Assembly (NCBI GenBank): GCA_963575745.1
Contig: CAUYUJ010016157.1
Coordinates: 229,311 to 293,310 of the forward strand
Source: Prorocentrum cordatum
Lineage: Eukaryota; Sar; Dinophyceae; Prorocentrales; Prorocentraceae
Direction of reading: 5' to 3'
DNA length: 64,000 nt
Shown: piece after piece, positions 1-11,477 of the stretch
How positions within the stretch are numbered: the first letter of the stretch is position 1
How the letters are laid out: each line of letters begins with the position of its first letter
Position numbers and translations under genes: made by a program
The notes under the pieces: generated by a model
Told to the model about the DNA's origin: nothing
Databases searched by the model: none
What the model saw: the letters and a program-made list of their open reading frames with translations, nothing else

Positions 1-449
1 GGTTTTTCAAAAAAAAAAGTTTCAAACATTCATCCCGCGCGCTCTTGCGGATTTCTTAGGAAACCCAATACTTTTTCAACATTTCTGTCAAACGGGCTCT
101 TGCGAGCAACTTTTTCACGTGCTTCGAACTTCTGCAACAACGGTTGCGCACCTGCCAGGGCCATCATCCCTGTCAAATAATACCATGCGGGACACATTCG
201 TTTTTTCTTCGCGCGCGCACGCCGTCGTCGTCGGCCGCGGGGCCCTGAATAGTAGCCACGGTCGTCCGCATGCCACGAAGTGAAGTGTCCGAACGTCATA
301 GGGCGGGAAGCTGGGTGTGGGTGGTGGCGAAGAGTCGTTTGGAAATTTGGTAGAGCTTGAACCGGCCCCCCCACAAAGTGGGGGTATTGCCCGCCTCCTA
401 TGAAAACCCTGGCACTGGTGAGAACGGAGTGTCCCCACGTGCTAGTAAT

Positions 450-477
450 TGTTGTTGTTGTTGTTGTTGTCGTCGTT
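450..477 (+). repeat. (GTT)n microsatellite
   Basis: Seven GTT units followed by GTCGTC directly before the CGACCCACCC array. The same trinucleotide tail recurs at the ends of the dispersed repeat units at 7.3, 17.9 and 19.6 kb. Confidence 0.85.
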
Positions 478-480
478 TTT

Positions 481-674
481 CGACCCACCCCGCGACCCAC
501 CCGCGACCCACCCCGCGACCCACCCGCGACCCACCCGCGACCCACCCCGACCCACCCCGCGACCCACCCCGCGACCCACCCCGCGACCCACCCCGCGACC
601 CACCCCGCGACCCACCCCGCGACCCACCCGCGACCCACCCCGACCCACCCCGCGACCCACCCGCGACCCACCTT
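481..674 (+). repeat. CGACCCACCC(CG) minisatellite
   Basis: About 16 tandem copies of a 10-12-bp unit CGACCCACCCCG with length variants. It is open in several frames on both strands, giving RPT or GWVA repeat peptides that are artefacts of the array. Confidence 0.9.
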
Positions 675-1000
675 CGACCCAAACCACGTTCAACGTACAA
701 ACCACCATTTTCGGCGCCCGCGGCGGGCATCTTTTGCATTCGTTTCAGGTGGAGAGCCCGCGGCCCACCCGCGACCACGTTCAGGGTACAAACCACATGT
801 TTCGGCGCCTGCAGCGGGCATCTTTTGCATTCGTTCCCGGTGGGGAACCCGCGGCCCACCCGCGACCCATTCCACGTTCAGTGTACAAACCAATGTTTTC
901 GGCGCCTGCGGCGGGCTGCTTTTGCATTCCTTCAAGGTGGAGGTGGAGAGCCCGCGACCCACCCGCGACCCAAACCACGTTCATTGAACAAACCAATGCC
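675..1000 (+). repeat. ~97-bp tandem repeat, 3.4 copies
   Basis: Units begin CGACC[CA]...CCACGTTCA at 675, 772, 863 and 966 (spacings 97, 91 and 103). Each contains GGCGCC(T/C)GC(G/A)GCGGGC and CTTTTGCATTC. The array follows directly from the CGACCCACCC minisatellite, whose unit is kept at each junction, so it looks like a higher-order expansion of it. Confidence 0.85.
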
Positions 1001-1169
1001 GCACAAGCGCGGCGGCGGATTTGTGCATGCCGTCTGAGCCCGCAACGACCTCTTCAAACCCCGCACATCCACACCAGCCCGTCCAGCAACTTTGCCCTGG
1101 CGAGTTGCCTTGATCAGAGAAGTCGGGGAGCATAAAGTGACAAAAAAAGATTGCGTTTCCGTTATCTTG

Positions 1170-1563
1170 GGAAAGGAGGGGGAGGCAGGAGGAGTAAACA
1201 GGGGACGAGGAGGACGCGAAAGAAGAGAGGATGTAAGGAGAATGTGGAGAAAGAGCAGGAGGAGCAGCAGGAGGACGAGGAGGGGGAGAAGGGGGAGGAG
1301 GGGGAGGAGGAGGAGGACGAGGAGGTGGAGGAGGGGGAGGAGGGGGAGGATGATGATGATGGACGACAATTGGAGGACGATGGTGGAAGGACGAGGGGGG
1401 GAGAGGGAGGACGAGGAAGAAGAGGAGGACGAGGTGGAGGAGGAATATGACGATGACGATCACGATGACGACGAGGACGAGGACGAGGAAGAGGAGGAGG
1501 AGGAGGAGGAGCAGGAGGAGGAGGAGGACGAGGAGGAGGAGGAGGAGGAGGAAGAGGAGGAAA
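1170..1563 (+). repeat. GGA/GAC purine-rich microsatellite
   Basis: About 390 bp of nearly pure purine built from GGA, GAG and GAC triplets. Every frame reads Glu/Asp, Gly/Arg or Lys/Arg polymers, so the open frames here are not evidence of a gene. Confidence 0.85.
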
Positions 1564-3110
1564 GCGCCATCGACAGGGAAGGTGGGGGCCACGAGGTCCG
1601 CCGGCTCGACGACGTCCGCGTCGCCCGCGCCTGCCCCCTTCACTCTTATCCGCAATTGCGGGGTGCTATGTACTGGCAATGACGGAGCCGAGTCTTTAGC
1701 CGAGGACGCCGCCTCTTGGCACCTTGATCAGGGGCGGCCAAACCGACCCCTACCAAACCATACCTTTTTTTTCAAAGAAGGCGGAAGTGCGCAAACACAG
1801 GGAGCGAATGAGATCCTTCCTGAGAGCGTCGCTCTCGCAAGACCGGGTCGCGATCCCAGGGGCATGCGGAGAGACAACTAAATCGAGACGTTTTGGAAAC
1901 CACTGCACTAGTCAAGCGCTTCGGGGACGAACATAAACGAAAGCACCAGCGCGGGCAGAAGTCGCGACGACGGGCCGGCTGAAAGAACGACGCAATATAA
2001 GGAGCACGGCCCAAGGACAGTCATCGGGGAACGTCAACGGCGCATGAAATCCACGCGCTGCCTTCGAATGGCGTGGCCAACGGTGGCCGGCCAGAGCGAC
2101 ACGTCTGCGCTGGCACGGGCGTTTATCATTCAAAATATCATGCCTCGGCCCTGCGCTGCGTAGCGCAACTCTTTCTGAATGCGAATCAGAGCTCCGAGGT
2201 GCGCACATGATGTCGGTGAGCCGAAACGCGCACTGAACCTGGGCGGCTAGGAAAAAACGCAACCACCCCCAAAACTAACATATCCCAACGAAGCAGTCGC
2301 ATGCTCGGCGCGCGGTGGAGCACGACCGCCAGGGTTCGAACAGTCTTACAACATACCTGGCAAACCTTGAACGATTTCTCAAAAGTGATCGGCACACTCA
2401 CGACACCAGAATTACAAATGAATCGTTTCGCTACTTCGGGAATTTGACAAAGGAACACCACGCCTTTTGTATATGGACGAGCAAGTGAAACGTCACCCAC
2501 CCTGACGTACGCATACGCGTGCAGGGATGGCGAATCGAGCCAATGATGGCCCAAAGAGACGGTCCTCCTGTGGAGGGGTTTTGACAGCGCGCGCCCGCTA
2601 CATATCAGGAGCCTCGAAAGTGCACAAACAGACATATCATAGGATCCACACTTGGCTCTATCACAGAGCGCCCATGTCTGCGTTGGCAAGTATGGTTCCG
2701 GTGCCGAGCCAGGCGCATGAGTGCGCACGTGCTCCACGACCAGGCTCACGCTCCCCATGAAAGACTGCGGACGTTTCAAGGCATTGGCCACGCATCCCCA
2801 CAGACGCAACACAGTACGTTGCACATATTGAGGCAATTAGTTGCAAATACTGGGAACCAATAGTATGCCTGGGTGCAACATGCCAGCACATGCCGCACAA
2901 ACCACACGCGCAACCCCCATCCCTCCATTTCCGCCTGATATCCCGCCCACATATTTTATATATCCTTCCCTCCCCTGCCGCCCCCGTTCGTCCTCCCCCT
3001 CCCCACCCTCTCTCAACTTCCCCCTCCTCCGCCCCCCTCCTCCTCGACCCCTGGCCCAGCTCGCCCTCGCGGCGGAGTGCATTGTGCAGCGCGTCGCCAG
3101 GCGAGGGAAC
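1564..3110. other. No supportable gene
   Basis: Mostly non-repetitive sequence. A 216-codon minus-strand frame (2186-2836) has no motif I recognise. The only notable item is a 29-bp sequence at 1733-1761 that recurs inverted near 6.0 kb. Confidence 0.5.
1733..1761 (+). repeat. 29-bp dispersed repeat, copy 1
   Basis: GGCGGCCAAACCGACCCCTA followed by CCAAACCAT matches the reverse complement of 5988-6016 at 27 of 29 positions by eye. It may be the end of a dispersed element. Confidence 0.6.
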
Positions 3111-3112
3111 TA

Positions 3113-3590
3113 AGGGAGGGAGGGGGGAGGGAGGGGGGAGGGGGGAGGGGAGAGAAGGGGGGGAAGGGGGACAGGGCGAAAGACGCACACAGGGAGGGGG
3201 GCGTGGGAGGGGAGCCAGAGGAGGTAGGAGAGATACGGGGGGAGCGGGGGAGGGAAGGAATGTCGGCGGCAGGGAAGGAGAGGAAGAAACGAGGGCAAGG
3301 GCGACGCGGGCGAGGGGAGCTAATGCGAGGGGGGAGGGAAGGGAGGGAAGGGGCACTAGGGAGGGAGGGGGCGAGGAAAAGCGAGGAAAGCGGGGGGGGG
3401 AAAAAGAGGGCAAGGAGGAGAGACAGAGAAGGTGGGGACGTTGTGAGGACAGCGGAGAAGTGGACAGATTGGAAAGAGGGAGATGGCGAGAGGCCAAAGT
3501 GAAGAGCAAGGGAAGAGTGGCGAGGGGACGGCGAAGGAGGGAGAGACACGAAAGAGCAAGGAAGGAGGAGAGGATGGCGGCGGAGTAGCG
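3113..3590 (+). repeat. G-rich purine tract with G-quadruplex potential
   Basis: Dense GGGAGGGAGGGGGG runs (3113-3151 is the strongest) grade into GGGA/GAAG purine sequence. At least a dozen G-runs of three or more lie within 150 bp. Long frames on both strands here (Arg/Gly/Glu or Pro/Ser) are low complexity. Confidence 0.75.
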
Positions 3591-3805
3591 GGGAGAAGAT
3601 CGGGAAAGACCAGCCGGCCTGGACTCCCGCGGCACCTGCGACAAAACCTTGCCCTCCGCCCCCCAGCGAGGCCCAAACTGCACTCGCGCGGCTTGCGGGG
3701 GCCGCGCGACTGTCTTTTGGGGCTCGCCCGGCGCGGATCCCCGAATGAAAATTTCGAAAGTGTGGGCCCGGAGCTCGTCACGGTAGGGTATCATTTGGGC
3801 GCGCC

Positions 3806-3985
3806 CCAAACCAGAGGCTTCCGTGGCGACCCCCCCCGGGGCCCCCGCCCGTCTGTCTTGTTTCCCGACTCGTGCCTAAACCGGAGGCTTCCGTGACGAG
3901 CTCGGGGGGGCCCCGGGCGCAACCTAAACCGGAGGCTTCCGTGACGAGGGGGCGCCCAAACCGGAGGCTACCGTGACGACCCCCC
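3806..3985 (+). repeat. AAACCGGAGGCTTCCGTGAC repeat, four copies
   Basis: Four copies of AAACC(G/A)GAGGCT(T/A)CCGTG(A/G)CGA lie at about 3807, 3875, 3925 and 3957, separated by C-rich or G-rich spacers of varying length. The block sits at the edge of the GGCCC-rich repeat field. Confidence 0.75.
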
Positions 3986-3999
3986 CCCCCCGGAGGTTT

Positions 4000-5340
4000 C
4001 CTGGTCGGGAGCCCTCGGGGGGGCCCTCTCGGGGCCCTCCAGGCCTTCCAATGCAATCTCGGAGGGCCTCAAGAGGGCTCCAAGAGAGCCTCAGGAGGGC
4101 CTCCAAATTTCAAATGTATCGACAGACTTTGAAGCTCTCCTGGAACCGTCTTGAGCCCGCTTGAAGACCTCCGGATCGCACTGGAAGGCCCTGGAGGGCC
4201 CGGGCAATGCCCCAAGAGGGCCCCTAGAGGGCCTCAAGACGGCCCTCAGCGAGCCCCACGAGGGCCCCAAGGGGGCCCAAGAGATACCCAAGAGGGCCTC
4301 TTGTGCACGACCACTTGCGTATATGAACACTGCTGTCCAGGACCACTCTCGTATTCGACTGCTATTGTATATCGCCCCTCCCTCCTGGCTCACCCCTTCA
4401 TCCTCATCGCTCCTCCTGATGATCAGGGCAAGTCGCCTGGTGATTTTTTGGGCGGGCTGGTGGGGATACGCGGAGCGCCAACAATTTCTGGAAGCCTGCC
4501 TGAGGGCTCAAGGGGGCCCCAAGTGGGCCCCGTGAGGCCCACAAGAGGACCTCGGGAGAGCACCGCCTGGACCCCAAGAAAATCCAAAGTTAGGGCGCGC
4601 GCTGCATCTTGATTCAGGAATGTCTCGGGGTCCACTTGATGCCCCGTGGGGGCATTCTCCGGGACTTCCTGAAACCCGCCCGAAGCCGGAGGGAGCCCGC
4701 GTCGCCGAGAATTCGCTAATACGGCTTTAATAAAATCTAGTTACCCCCCAAGAGGGCCCAAATCCAATATTCAAAATGCTTTTTGGCTCTGGGCCATCTG
4801 GGGATCCATCCGGGGCCCTCCTGGAGCCCCCGCGGGGGTCTCCCCAAGGCCCACCCACAGCCCCCTCGAACCCGTTGAGGGCCCCAAAGAACGCCCCAGA
4901 GGGCACCCATCTGAAGGGGTCCAAATACATGTTTGGAGGGCCCGCATCAGGATGCATGGTGCAACATGAGTTTGGGCCGTTGCGTGGGCCACGCCGGCGC
5001 CCTCTTGGAGCCGTCTTGGGCCGCGCCGGGGCCGTCCTAAAGCCCCGAGGATGCCCCGAGAGAGCCCCGAGAGAGTCCCAAGGAGGCTCCTGCGAGCGAC
5101 ATTTGCATGCACACTTTTACGTCGTATTGTCTCCGCGTGCTCCCTTGAAGCAAGAGGGGAAGGTTTTCCTCGATGTGGCACGCATTGCCGTTTGCCCCAC
5201 GGCGCGGCGTCGTGCTCAACAACAACGTCCCCCGCCATGCCATTGCGGTTGCATGATGCACCGTGCACCTTGACCTGGGGCCCACTGGGGGTCGGCTTGG
5301 AGCCCTCTCGGAGCTCTTTTGGGGGCCTCAGAAGACCTTT
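4000..5340 (+). repeat. Degenerate GGGCCC/AAGAGGGCC repeat field
   Basis: Loose tandem repetition of a GGCCCC(A/T)AGAGGGCC(C/T)-like 15-20-bp unit, interrupted at 4300-4440 and 5100-5270 by non-repetitive sequence. The Gly/Pro/Arg-rich open frames are products of the repeat. Confidence 0.6.
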
Positions 5341-6370
5341 TTTCGGAGCCTCGTTGCGGCTTCGGGGGGGGGGGGGCCTCGCCCAGCTCGCTCGAGGGAA
5401 ACCGCGAGCTCCGGAGTCCGACCGCCAGCATCAATCGTCTGGCAACCCCCGCATATCCTAACATTCTCGGTAACCTAGGAAAGCGGGGCCCTGGGCGTCA
5501 GCCGAAATCGACGACGAGTTGCTGTCAAATCCCTGCAATTTCCGCGAGGGGCCAGCGTCGAGCATTGATTATGAGACAAGCACAAAACGCACGCGAGTGG
5601 TTAAGATGATCGAGTCAACAGTAGCACCGAAAAGTGTCAGCGGGCAATCATATGTTTCCTCTAGTTGCGAAGCCGCTCGCGCCCCAAGATGCAGATGCGA
5701 TGGTGCCGCATCTGAAAACATTGTAGACGCACGCGCAAGAATGGCAGCGATGCCCCCATTGTTCCTTCGCCAACTCCGCCGAACAAGCACGCATTCCGAC
5801 TCGATCGAGGAAGCTGCGCGGCCCACTTGCTGCACTTCATGACTTCTGTTTGCGAATTCCTTTGGGGCGGCGCCGGTCGTGCCCCGAGAGCGCTTCGCGC
5901 GTGGGCAATTCGTTTTGCTCGAGTCTGCAGCCAACGCACGCGCGGACCGCATTGACCTCGAAAGCGCAAAGCTCGCTACGCAAGGGCATGGTTTGCTAGG
6001 GGTCGGTTTGGCCGCGCCCGACTTGACCCATCACCCGAGCAACAGGCAGCCTTCGATCGGAAGCTCCTGATTGCAAATTTGGTTTGCACTCTAGCCGCAC
6101 ATTTTATGCCGCTCTGGCCTACGCTGGACTTCTCGGCCTTTTTCTTCTTGCCAAGAGGCAAGCGACTGACCCACACAGGCCGCCATAGCACGCTTGGCCC
6201 TGGACTTGCCAAGGGCCCAGATGTGTCGCGAAATCTTTCGCTGGAATCTTCCTCGGTGGTTCTGGGGTCGGAACTTCGGGTTTTGATGTTTCTGTTGTTG
6301 CCAATACAGGAACAAATTGCAATTCCTCGATGCCAGTAATCACAGTGTTGTTGGTGTTGGTGTTGTTGAA
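5341..6370. other. No supportable gene
   Basis: Apart from the 29-bp dispersed repeat at 5988-6016, I see no motif, tandem repeat or credible reading frame here. Confidence 0.5.
5988..6016 (-). repeat. 29-bp dispersed repeat, copy 2 (inverted)
   Basis: Reverse-complement partner of 1733-1761, 4.2 kb away in opposite orientation. Beyond these 29 bp I see no clear continuation of the match. Confidence 0.6.
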
Positions 6371-7397
6371 TTCTCATTTCTGAAGAATAATTATTGTTGA
6401 TCCCCCCCACCGGTGCATATTGTTTCTTGCTGAATCAAAGTGTGCCCCTCGACGCTCGCACCCTGTTTTTGGACAGGGGAAGTCTTCCTGCTCAAACTGG
6501 CCCCCTGGCTCCCGGGTTACAACAACAACGGCTCCCGCTTATGACTTCCTTACAATGTAGCCAGGACCCCCGTCCCGCCCGAGACTTCCTCGCATTTTAT
6601 TCAGGAATCGCGCTCTCGCTTGGGACTTCCTTGCAATGTATTAAGGAATCGCTCTCCCTGCGCTTTGGAGTCGCGCTCTCGCTGGAGACTTGCTTGCAAC
6701 TTACTGAAGAATGGCCTTGCGTTGGAATTCTTGCAATTTGCCCAAACGCCGCGCTCCCGACACCCAGGCACCCAGGAGTCGCGTCCATTGTGGCCCCATG
6801 TGCATGCCCTTCGTGGCCCCGCTGTCGCCATTTGTGTCCCCCTTACTGTCCTACGTGGCCCAGTTGCTGCCCTCAGTGGCCCCATAGTTGCCTTCTGTGG
6901 CCACGCATTGTCTGCACTTCGTGGCCCCCGCTCGTTCGCGCTTTTCGTGGCCCCATACGCATTCCCTTCGTGTCCCCGCTGTCGCCCTTCGTGGCCTACT
7001 TCCTGCCCTTCGTGGCCCTGCTGTCGTTCTCTCTCGCTCTCGGTTTCGCTCGTCGTCGCCGTCGTCGCCGTCGCCGTCGTCTTCGTCGTCGTCGTCGTGG
7101 TCGGTCCCCTGTCCGTCCCTCTTGGGGTCGAATCGACGGACCGCGGCCGCCCCGCCGATCAGCGCTGCCGCTGGCCAGGCCGACGGTCCGCGGCCGCCCC
7201 GCCGCTTGCCGGGGCCCGGCCTGCAGGGAAGAAAGGTCTACCCCCCAAAAGGGGTTCGATCGAAGACGAAGAGGGCGGGTATCGAGGGTTTGGGAAGTAC
7301 GCGTTATTGGACACTCGAGCATATAATGGCGAACAGTATTAAAATTTGTGTTGCTGTTGTTGTTGGTGTTGTTGGTGTTGGTGTTGTTGGTGTTGTT
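6371..7397 (+). repeat. (GTT)n-tailed repeat unit, copy A
   Basis: The unit starts with GAATTCTCATTTCTGAAGAA, then GTTGATCCCCCCCACCGGTG and a GTGCCCCTCGACGCTCGCAC block. It continues through several CGCTCTCGCTTGGGACTTCC repeats, a CCCTTCGTGGCCCC minisatellite, a TCGTCGTCGCCGTC microsatellite, and a conserved GGTCCGCGGCCGCC to ACGAAGAGGGCGGGTATCGA block. It ends with GCGAACA(N)n(GTT)n. The same order recurs in two further units, so this is one dispersed or tandem repeat family of at least 1 kb. Confidence 0.75.
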
Positions 7398-8028
7398 GTT
7401 GTTGAACTCTCTCACGTCTGAAGATACTGTTTGTTGATCCCCCCGCCCGGTGCATATTGTATTGTTTCAATTGAAGTGCCCCTGCCGGGGCTCGCACCCG
7501 GTTTGTTTTCATTGAAAAGCTTGAGGGTCAAATTGTGCGGTTGGCCCCCTCTGGTTACAACAACGACGGTTCCCGCCTGAGACTTCCTTACAATGTAGCC
7601 AGGACCCCCGCTCCCGCCCGACTTTTCCTGGAATCGCGCTCTCGCTTGGGATTTCCTTACAATTGATTGAAAAATCGCTCTCTCGGTGTTCTGGACTCGC
7701 TAGAGACTCGCTTGCAGGATACTCATTCATAGCGCCTTTGCGTTGGAATCCCCCGCAATTTACTCAAGCGCTGCGTTCCCGACGCTCAGGCACCCAGGAG
7801 TCGCGCTCACGCTTACGGTTCCCTCACAGATTGCCTAGGCATCGGGATATCGCTGCCCTTCGTGGCCCCGTTGCAGTCTTTCGTTGCCCCCTCGCTGCCC
7901 TTCGTGGGCCCGTTGCAGCCCTTCGTGGCACCCTCGCTACCCTTTTTGGCCCCGTTGCAACCCTTCGTGGCCCATTCGCTGCCCTTCGTGGACCCGTTGC
8001 AACCCTTCGTGGCCCCCTCGCTGCCCTT
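7398..8028 (+). repeat. (GTT)n-tailed repeat unit, copy B, 5' part
   Basis: Starts with a diverged head (TTGAACTCTCTCACGTCTGA) directly after the (GTT)n tail of copy A, so copies A and B are head to tail. It is cut at 8028 inside the CCCTTCGTGGCCCC minisatellite by the copia insertion and resumes at 16859. Confidence 0.75.
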
Positions 8029-8193
8029 TGCGATTCCAGAATACTCGCCCTCGTCCGCCTCGCTTTCGCTGTCTCTCACGCCCGCTCTGCTGCAACCGTT
8101 TTCTCTCAAAATAGGACCCTTGGCTAATTGAGCTACGATCTCTGCCGCGCAGAGTGCGAGAAAGCATTATCAGCGATAATCTGCCACATCGCA
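8029..8193 (+). repeat. Copia 5' LTR
   Basis: TGCGATTCCAG...CACATCGCA. It matches 16692-16858 along its whole length, most strongly through GAGCTACG(A/G)TCTCTGCCGC and AGAGTGCGAGAAAGCATT. It is preceded by CCCTT. Confidence 0.85.
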
Positions 8194-9775
8194 GTGGCAG
8201 CTTGGAGCGAAGCTCGCTATCCCGGCCCGCGGGGCCGTACATATTGCAACGACGGCGTCTGCGACACGTCTATCCGCACTGGAATCGAAGCCCAGCGGCT
8301 TCCTCGCGCTTTTGCTCAGCGCCTACGCCAGCGTCAGCGACGGTAGCACCAACGCCTACTACGCCTACCCGTCCAATTCCTACGCCAGCGTCAGCGACGC
8401 CAGCACTCACGCCTACGACACCTTTCAACGCAAACTCTCACGCCAGCGTCAGCGAAGCCAGCACCCACGCCGCCAAGTTCGATTTCTCGTACCCCCAGAA
8501 CGTCAGCGAAGCCGCCGAGTCAAATTCCACATACTTCCAGAACTTCAGCGAAGCCGCCAAGTTCGATCCCCCTTGCCCTCAGAACATCAGCGACGCTGCC
8601 GAGTTCAATTTCCTTTACTCCCAGAACATCAGCGACGCCGCCGAGCCCGATCTCCCTTACTCCGACTCCCTTTTCGCAAAGATGACGGATATGTCTCATA
8701 TTATCGGACAGTCAGTCATGCCGACATGGAACGGAGATCCCTCCAAGTGGAGAGACTACAAGCAGGAGGTTAAGCTGTGGAAGCTCAGCGAGAACCTCTC
8801 AGTCACGCGGAGTCTCGCCTCGAAGCTTGTGCCCAGGCTCAGCGGGGCAGCTAGAACCGCAGCGTTGAATATGACGGAGGAGCAGCTGCACCCGTCAGCT
8901 GCAGCGCGCATCGAGGACGCCGACGAGAAGAAGCGCCACCGGAATCAGGTCGGCATCGGAGATGCATCGCAGCACTTCGGGGCGAACCCGGGTCAGCAGG
9001 AGCCCGTGAAGAAGGGCGAGACCCTCGAGATGTTTTTTTTTCTACCCAGCATCGCCGACGGCGAGGTGAACGAACGACGGCCTGGCCCATCCGCTTCGAG
9101 ACCTGCCAAGGGCCAGGCTCACGGCCGAGCGCCGCGAGCGCGCAGTGGGCAACCTACGCGACGAACGCTACGGCTACCAGCGCATCGGTGGACTGTTGGT
9201 GCTGATATTTCCGGACGTCCACAACTCCGAGCGCCGCGCCCCGCCGCCTTCGAGGCCGCGGAGCAACCAGTCGCGCCCCCACGGCGGCTGGCGCAGCAGC
9301 GTTTCCTCCCGCCGCGGAGCGCGACCCACAAACGTCGCCGACGAGCCCGCCGACGAGGGCGACGAAGGGCAAGAGGAGGACGACGAGGACGAAGCCGACG
9401 TGCAAGACATCGCTCGCCAGGAGCTCGAGGCTTTCAGCGCCGAGCTCGAGTCCTCCAACGCGGGCATCTCCGAGCTGTTCGACGGCGACGACTCTGCCGA
9501 GGTCGAGGCCGCCGCGGCGGAGCTTGCCGCCATTCCCGAGGCCATGGCCACCATCGGGTCAGCCCGGGAGGCCCTGAAGGACCGCGGCATGTCGAACAAG
9601 TCCGCGCCCAGCCAAGCTCCAGAACCGGGTCGACCAGCGCAAGAAGACGTCGCAGTGCTGGGGCTGCGGCGAGACCGGGCACTGGACAGGAGATAAGGAG
9701 CACCCCACGCCGGGCGCTCGCAAGTTCGCGCCCAAGGGCGGCAAGTCGAAGGGCGGTGGGCGGGGGTCCGAGGAG
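8154..9775 (+). pseudogene. gag: Copia Gag remnant with zinc knuckle
   Basis: Retrotransposon capsid/nucleocapsid gene. An N-terminal extension carries about four 14-residue repeats (QNISDAAEFNFLYS-like, 8498-8665). The first internal ATG is at 8682, and the sequence around MPTWNGDPSKWRDY (8719 on) resembles a copia-type Gag N-terminus. The frame breaks in a T-run at about 9031-9038. It resumes in another frame as LRDERYGYQRIGGLLVLIFP at about 9149, and shifts again near 9610 before a zinc knuckle CWGCGETGHWTGDKEH at 9656-9703. The last metal-ligand position is His where Cys is usual. At least three frames are needed, so it is a pseudogene. Confidence 0.75.
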
Positions 9776-9780
9776 GTCGC

Positions 9781-10483
9781 CCGCAGCGCCGCTCGCACAT
9801 CACCGAGCAGGTCCAGTTTGCAAACGAGGAAATTGCCCTTCGCCTGCAGGGGCCCGCGTCGCCGCCACCCGAGGCCTGCGTCTCAGAGCGGCTGATTCAG
9901 CACCTGCCGAACGTGAACGTCGCGATCGGCAACGGGAAGCCCGCGGGCGAAGGCGTCGGCGCGGTGGGCGCCGCCTGCCTCGCCTGCGTTTCGGGCAGGA
10001 AGTGGTGCGACAACTGCAAGGACATCCTCACCAGGATGGGCCTCGCCGACGAGATTCTGATCCTCGAGGAGCCCGAGGGCGAAGTCTACAGGTTCGGCGA
10101 CGGAGGCGCTCCCGGGCAAGCTGCGCGTCACCGCGTCGCTCGCGCTCTGCGGCAAGGCCGGCCGCGCCGTGATCAGCGTCGTGGACAGCCCCGCGCATGG
10201 CCTGCTCATTGGCCGTGACTTCGCACAGCCTTCCAAGATCGACATCTCTCTCTGGAAGGGCCAGCTCCGCATCTGGAACTCCACCCAGAAGCTCACGACG
10301 AGCGCCGCGGGCCACCCCGCGATCACGTTGCAGCCAGAGGACTGGCAGGCCATCAAGGACGCTGGCATGGGGCAACGTGCCAAGCCAGCCAGCCGACCGG
10401 AGGTGGGCGACGAACCCACGGTCAACGCCACGATCAAGACCGGCATGCTGATCGATACGATTAATCACGAAAGAAGGAGCTGA
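9781..10483 (+). pseudogene. Copia aspartic protease region, broken
   Basis: Two frames cover a retropepsin-like region. The first (about 9781-10108) contains GAACLACVSGRKWCDN and YRFGDGG. The second (about 10100-10483) contains VISVVDSPAHGLLIGRDFAQ. In relatives I know, the first motif reads like DTACLACVSG with the catalytic Asp. Here the codon is GGC (Gly), one base from GAC. The frameshift between the halves is near 10108. The assignment rests on motif resemblance, not on an alignment. Confidence 0.55.
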
Positions 10484-10599
10484 ACGTCCCGAGGCGACTC
10501 CAGCCTCGTCGACCGAAAGGGTCGCGGCTTTTGTCTGCCGCGGCTTAAGCTCTGGGTTGCTGCTCCGCCGCAGCGCCAGCTCCGAGCCTCACGTTGACG

Positions 10600-11470
10600 A
10601 CGCTGCCGCAGACCACCTTTTCCCACGACGCGCGTGACCGAGCCGCTGCAGGACTTCATCGCCTGCGGCGAGAAGGCCTACGAGGTCCGCAGCCACCAGG
10701 GGCAACTCTGGGCTACGACCAGGGACTTGATGGCATCACAGACGCCAGTCCCGGACCCGAGGTCAACGTCGCGGAGGAGGAGCAGCTGCGCGCGCGGACG
10801 CTCAAGAAGGGGGCGCAGCCGCAGCTGATCGCAGGCAAGCCCTCGGCATTCGTCACCGGCATCCAGCCGCATCAAATCAGCCAGGCTTTGGTCGCCAACC
10901 TTGCGAAATCTATTGCCAGATCCAGCTCGACCTCCACAGCGAGCAGCACCGTGCTTTACGGGTGGTGCTGCAACCCGGACAGTCAGCTCAGTGCTACGTG
11001 GCGGAAGAAGGGAGGAGCTGCTGTCAGGTGCTGTCTTCAAGGCTACGACCTCTAAGTGGTTCGCGGTCAACAAGCTGGAGGGCAGGATCAGGACGAACCT
11101 TGCCAGTGGTAAGAGTGCGCGAGTCCACGCCGCATTTGCTTGCCAGCCGCGGACCTCACTACAGCGACTTGTCGCGAAGATCGACCCGAGTGAGATCCCG
11201 CAGCTCAAGGAGGACCGGGCCATGTCCAAGCTCATGATCATATTATTTATGCAAGCCATGTCCCGGCTGCGCAAGGAGTTCGGCGCCCAGCTCGCCGTCT
11301 CGTTCGAGTGGGAGAGGCACTGCCACGGACGGGACCCAAACGAGACCTCGACCGCCAAGCAGCTGATGGAGCAGCTCCCACGAGCGAAAGACTTCGACGG
11401 CTGCGCGTTCGAGCTCAAAGCGCAGAAGGGCGTCCACATCAAGCGGCCGCGGAGGACCATCGCCGACCAC
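10600..11470 (+). pseudogene. Copia pol spacer / N-terminal integrase region
   Basis: Pieces in several frames lie between the protease and the integrase. The longest stretch (about 11000-11520) contains EIPQLKEDRAMSKLMIILFM and a block ending FELKAQKGVHIKRPRRTI, which resembles a conserved dinoflagellate copia spacer I recall. No catalytic motif is recognised. Frames change near 10830 and 11050. Confidence 0.45.
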
Positions 11471-11477
11471 TGCGGGT

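Noticed and set aside
357-1135. Several overlapping 200-codon frames at the left end
   Set aside because: All are readings of the CGACCCACCC minisatellite in different frames.
1170-1563. Glu/Asp-rich frames as an acidic protein
   Set aside because: Pure GGA/GAC microsatellite, open in all frames; no non-repetitive coding sequence is attached.
2325-2350. GGGTTCGAAC, possible tRNA T-loop
   Set aside because: The flanks do not pair into a T-stem and no anticodon or D-arm is nearby.
2186-2836. 216-codon minus-strand frame with mixed composition
   Set aside because: The only non-repetitive long frame near the left end, but it has no recognisable motif, no splice context and no support from neighbours.
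2661-3809. 382-codon minus-strand frame
   Set aside because: Crosses a purine tract and reads Ser/Pro/Leu low complexity; no motif.
7440-7505. GGGTGCGAGCCCC-like B-box (minus strand) in the repeat heads, possible SINE tRNA head
   Set aside because: One half of a tRNA promoter at best. No A-box at the right distance, so a tRNA-derived origin is not supported.
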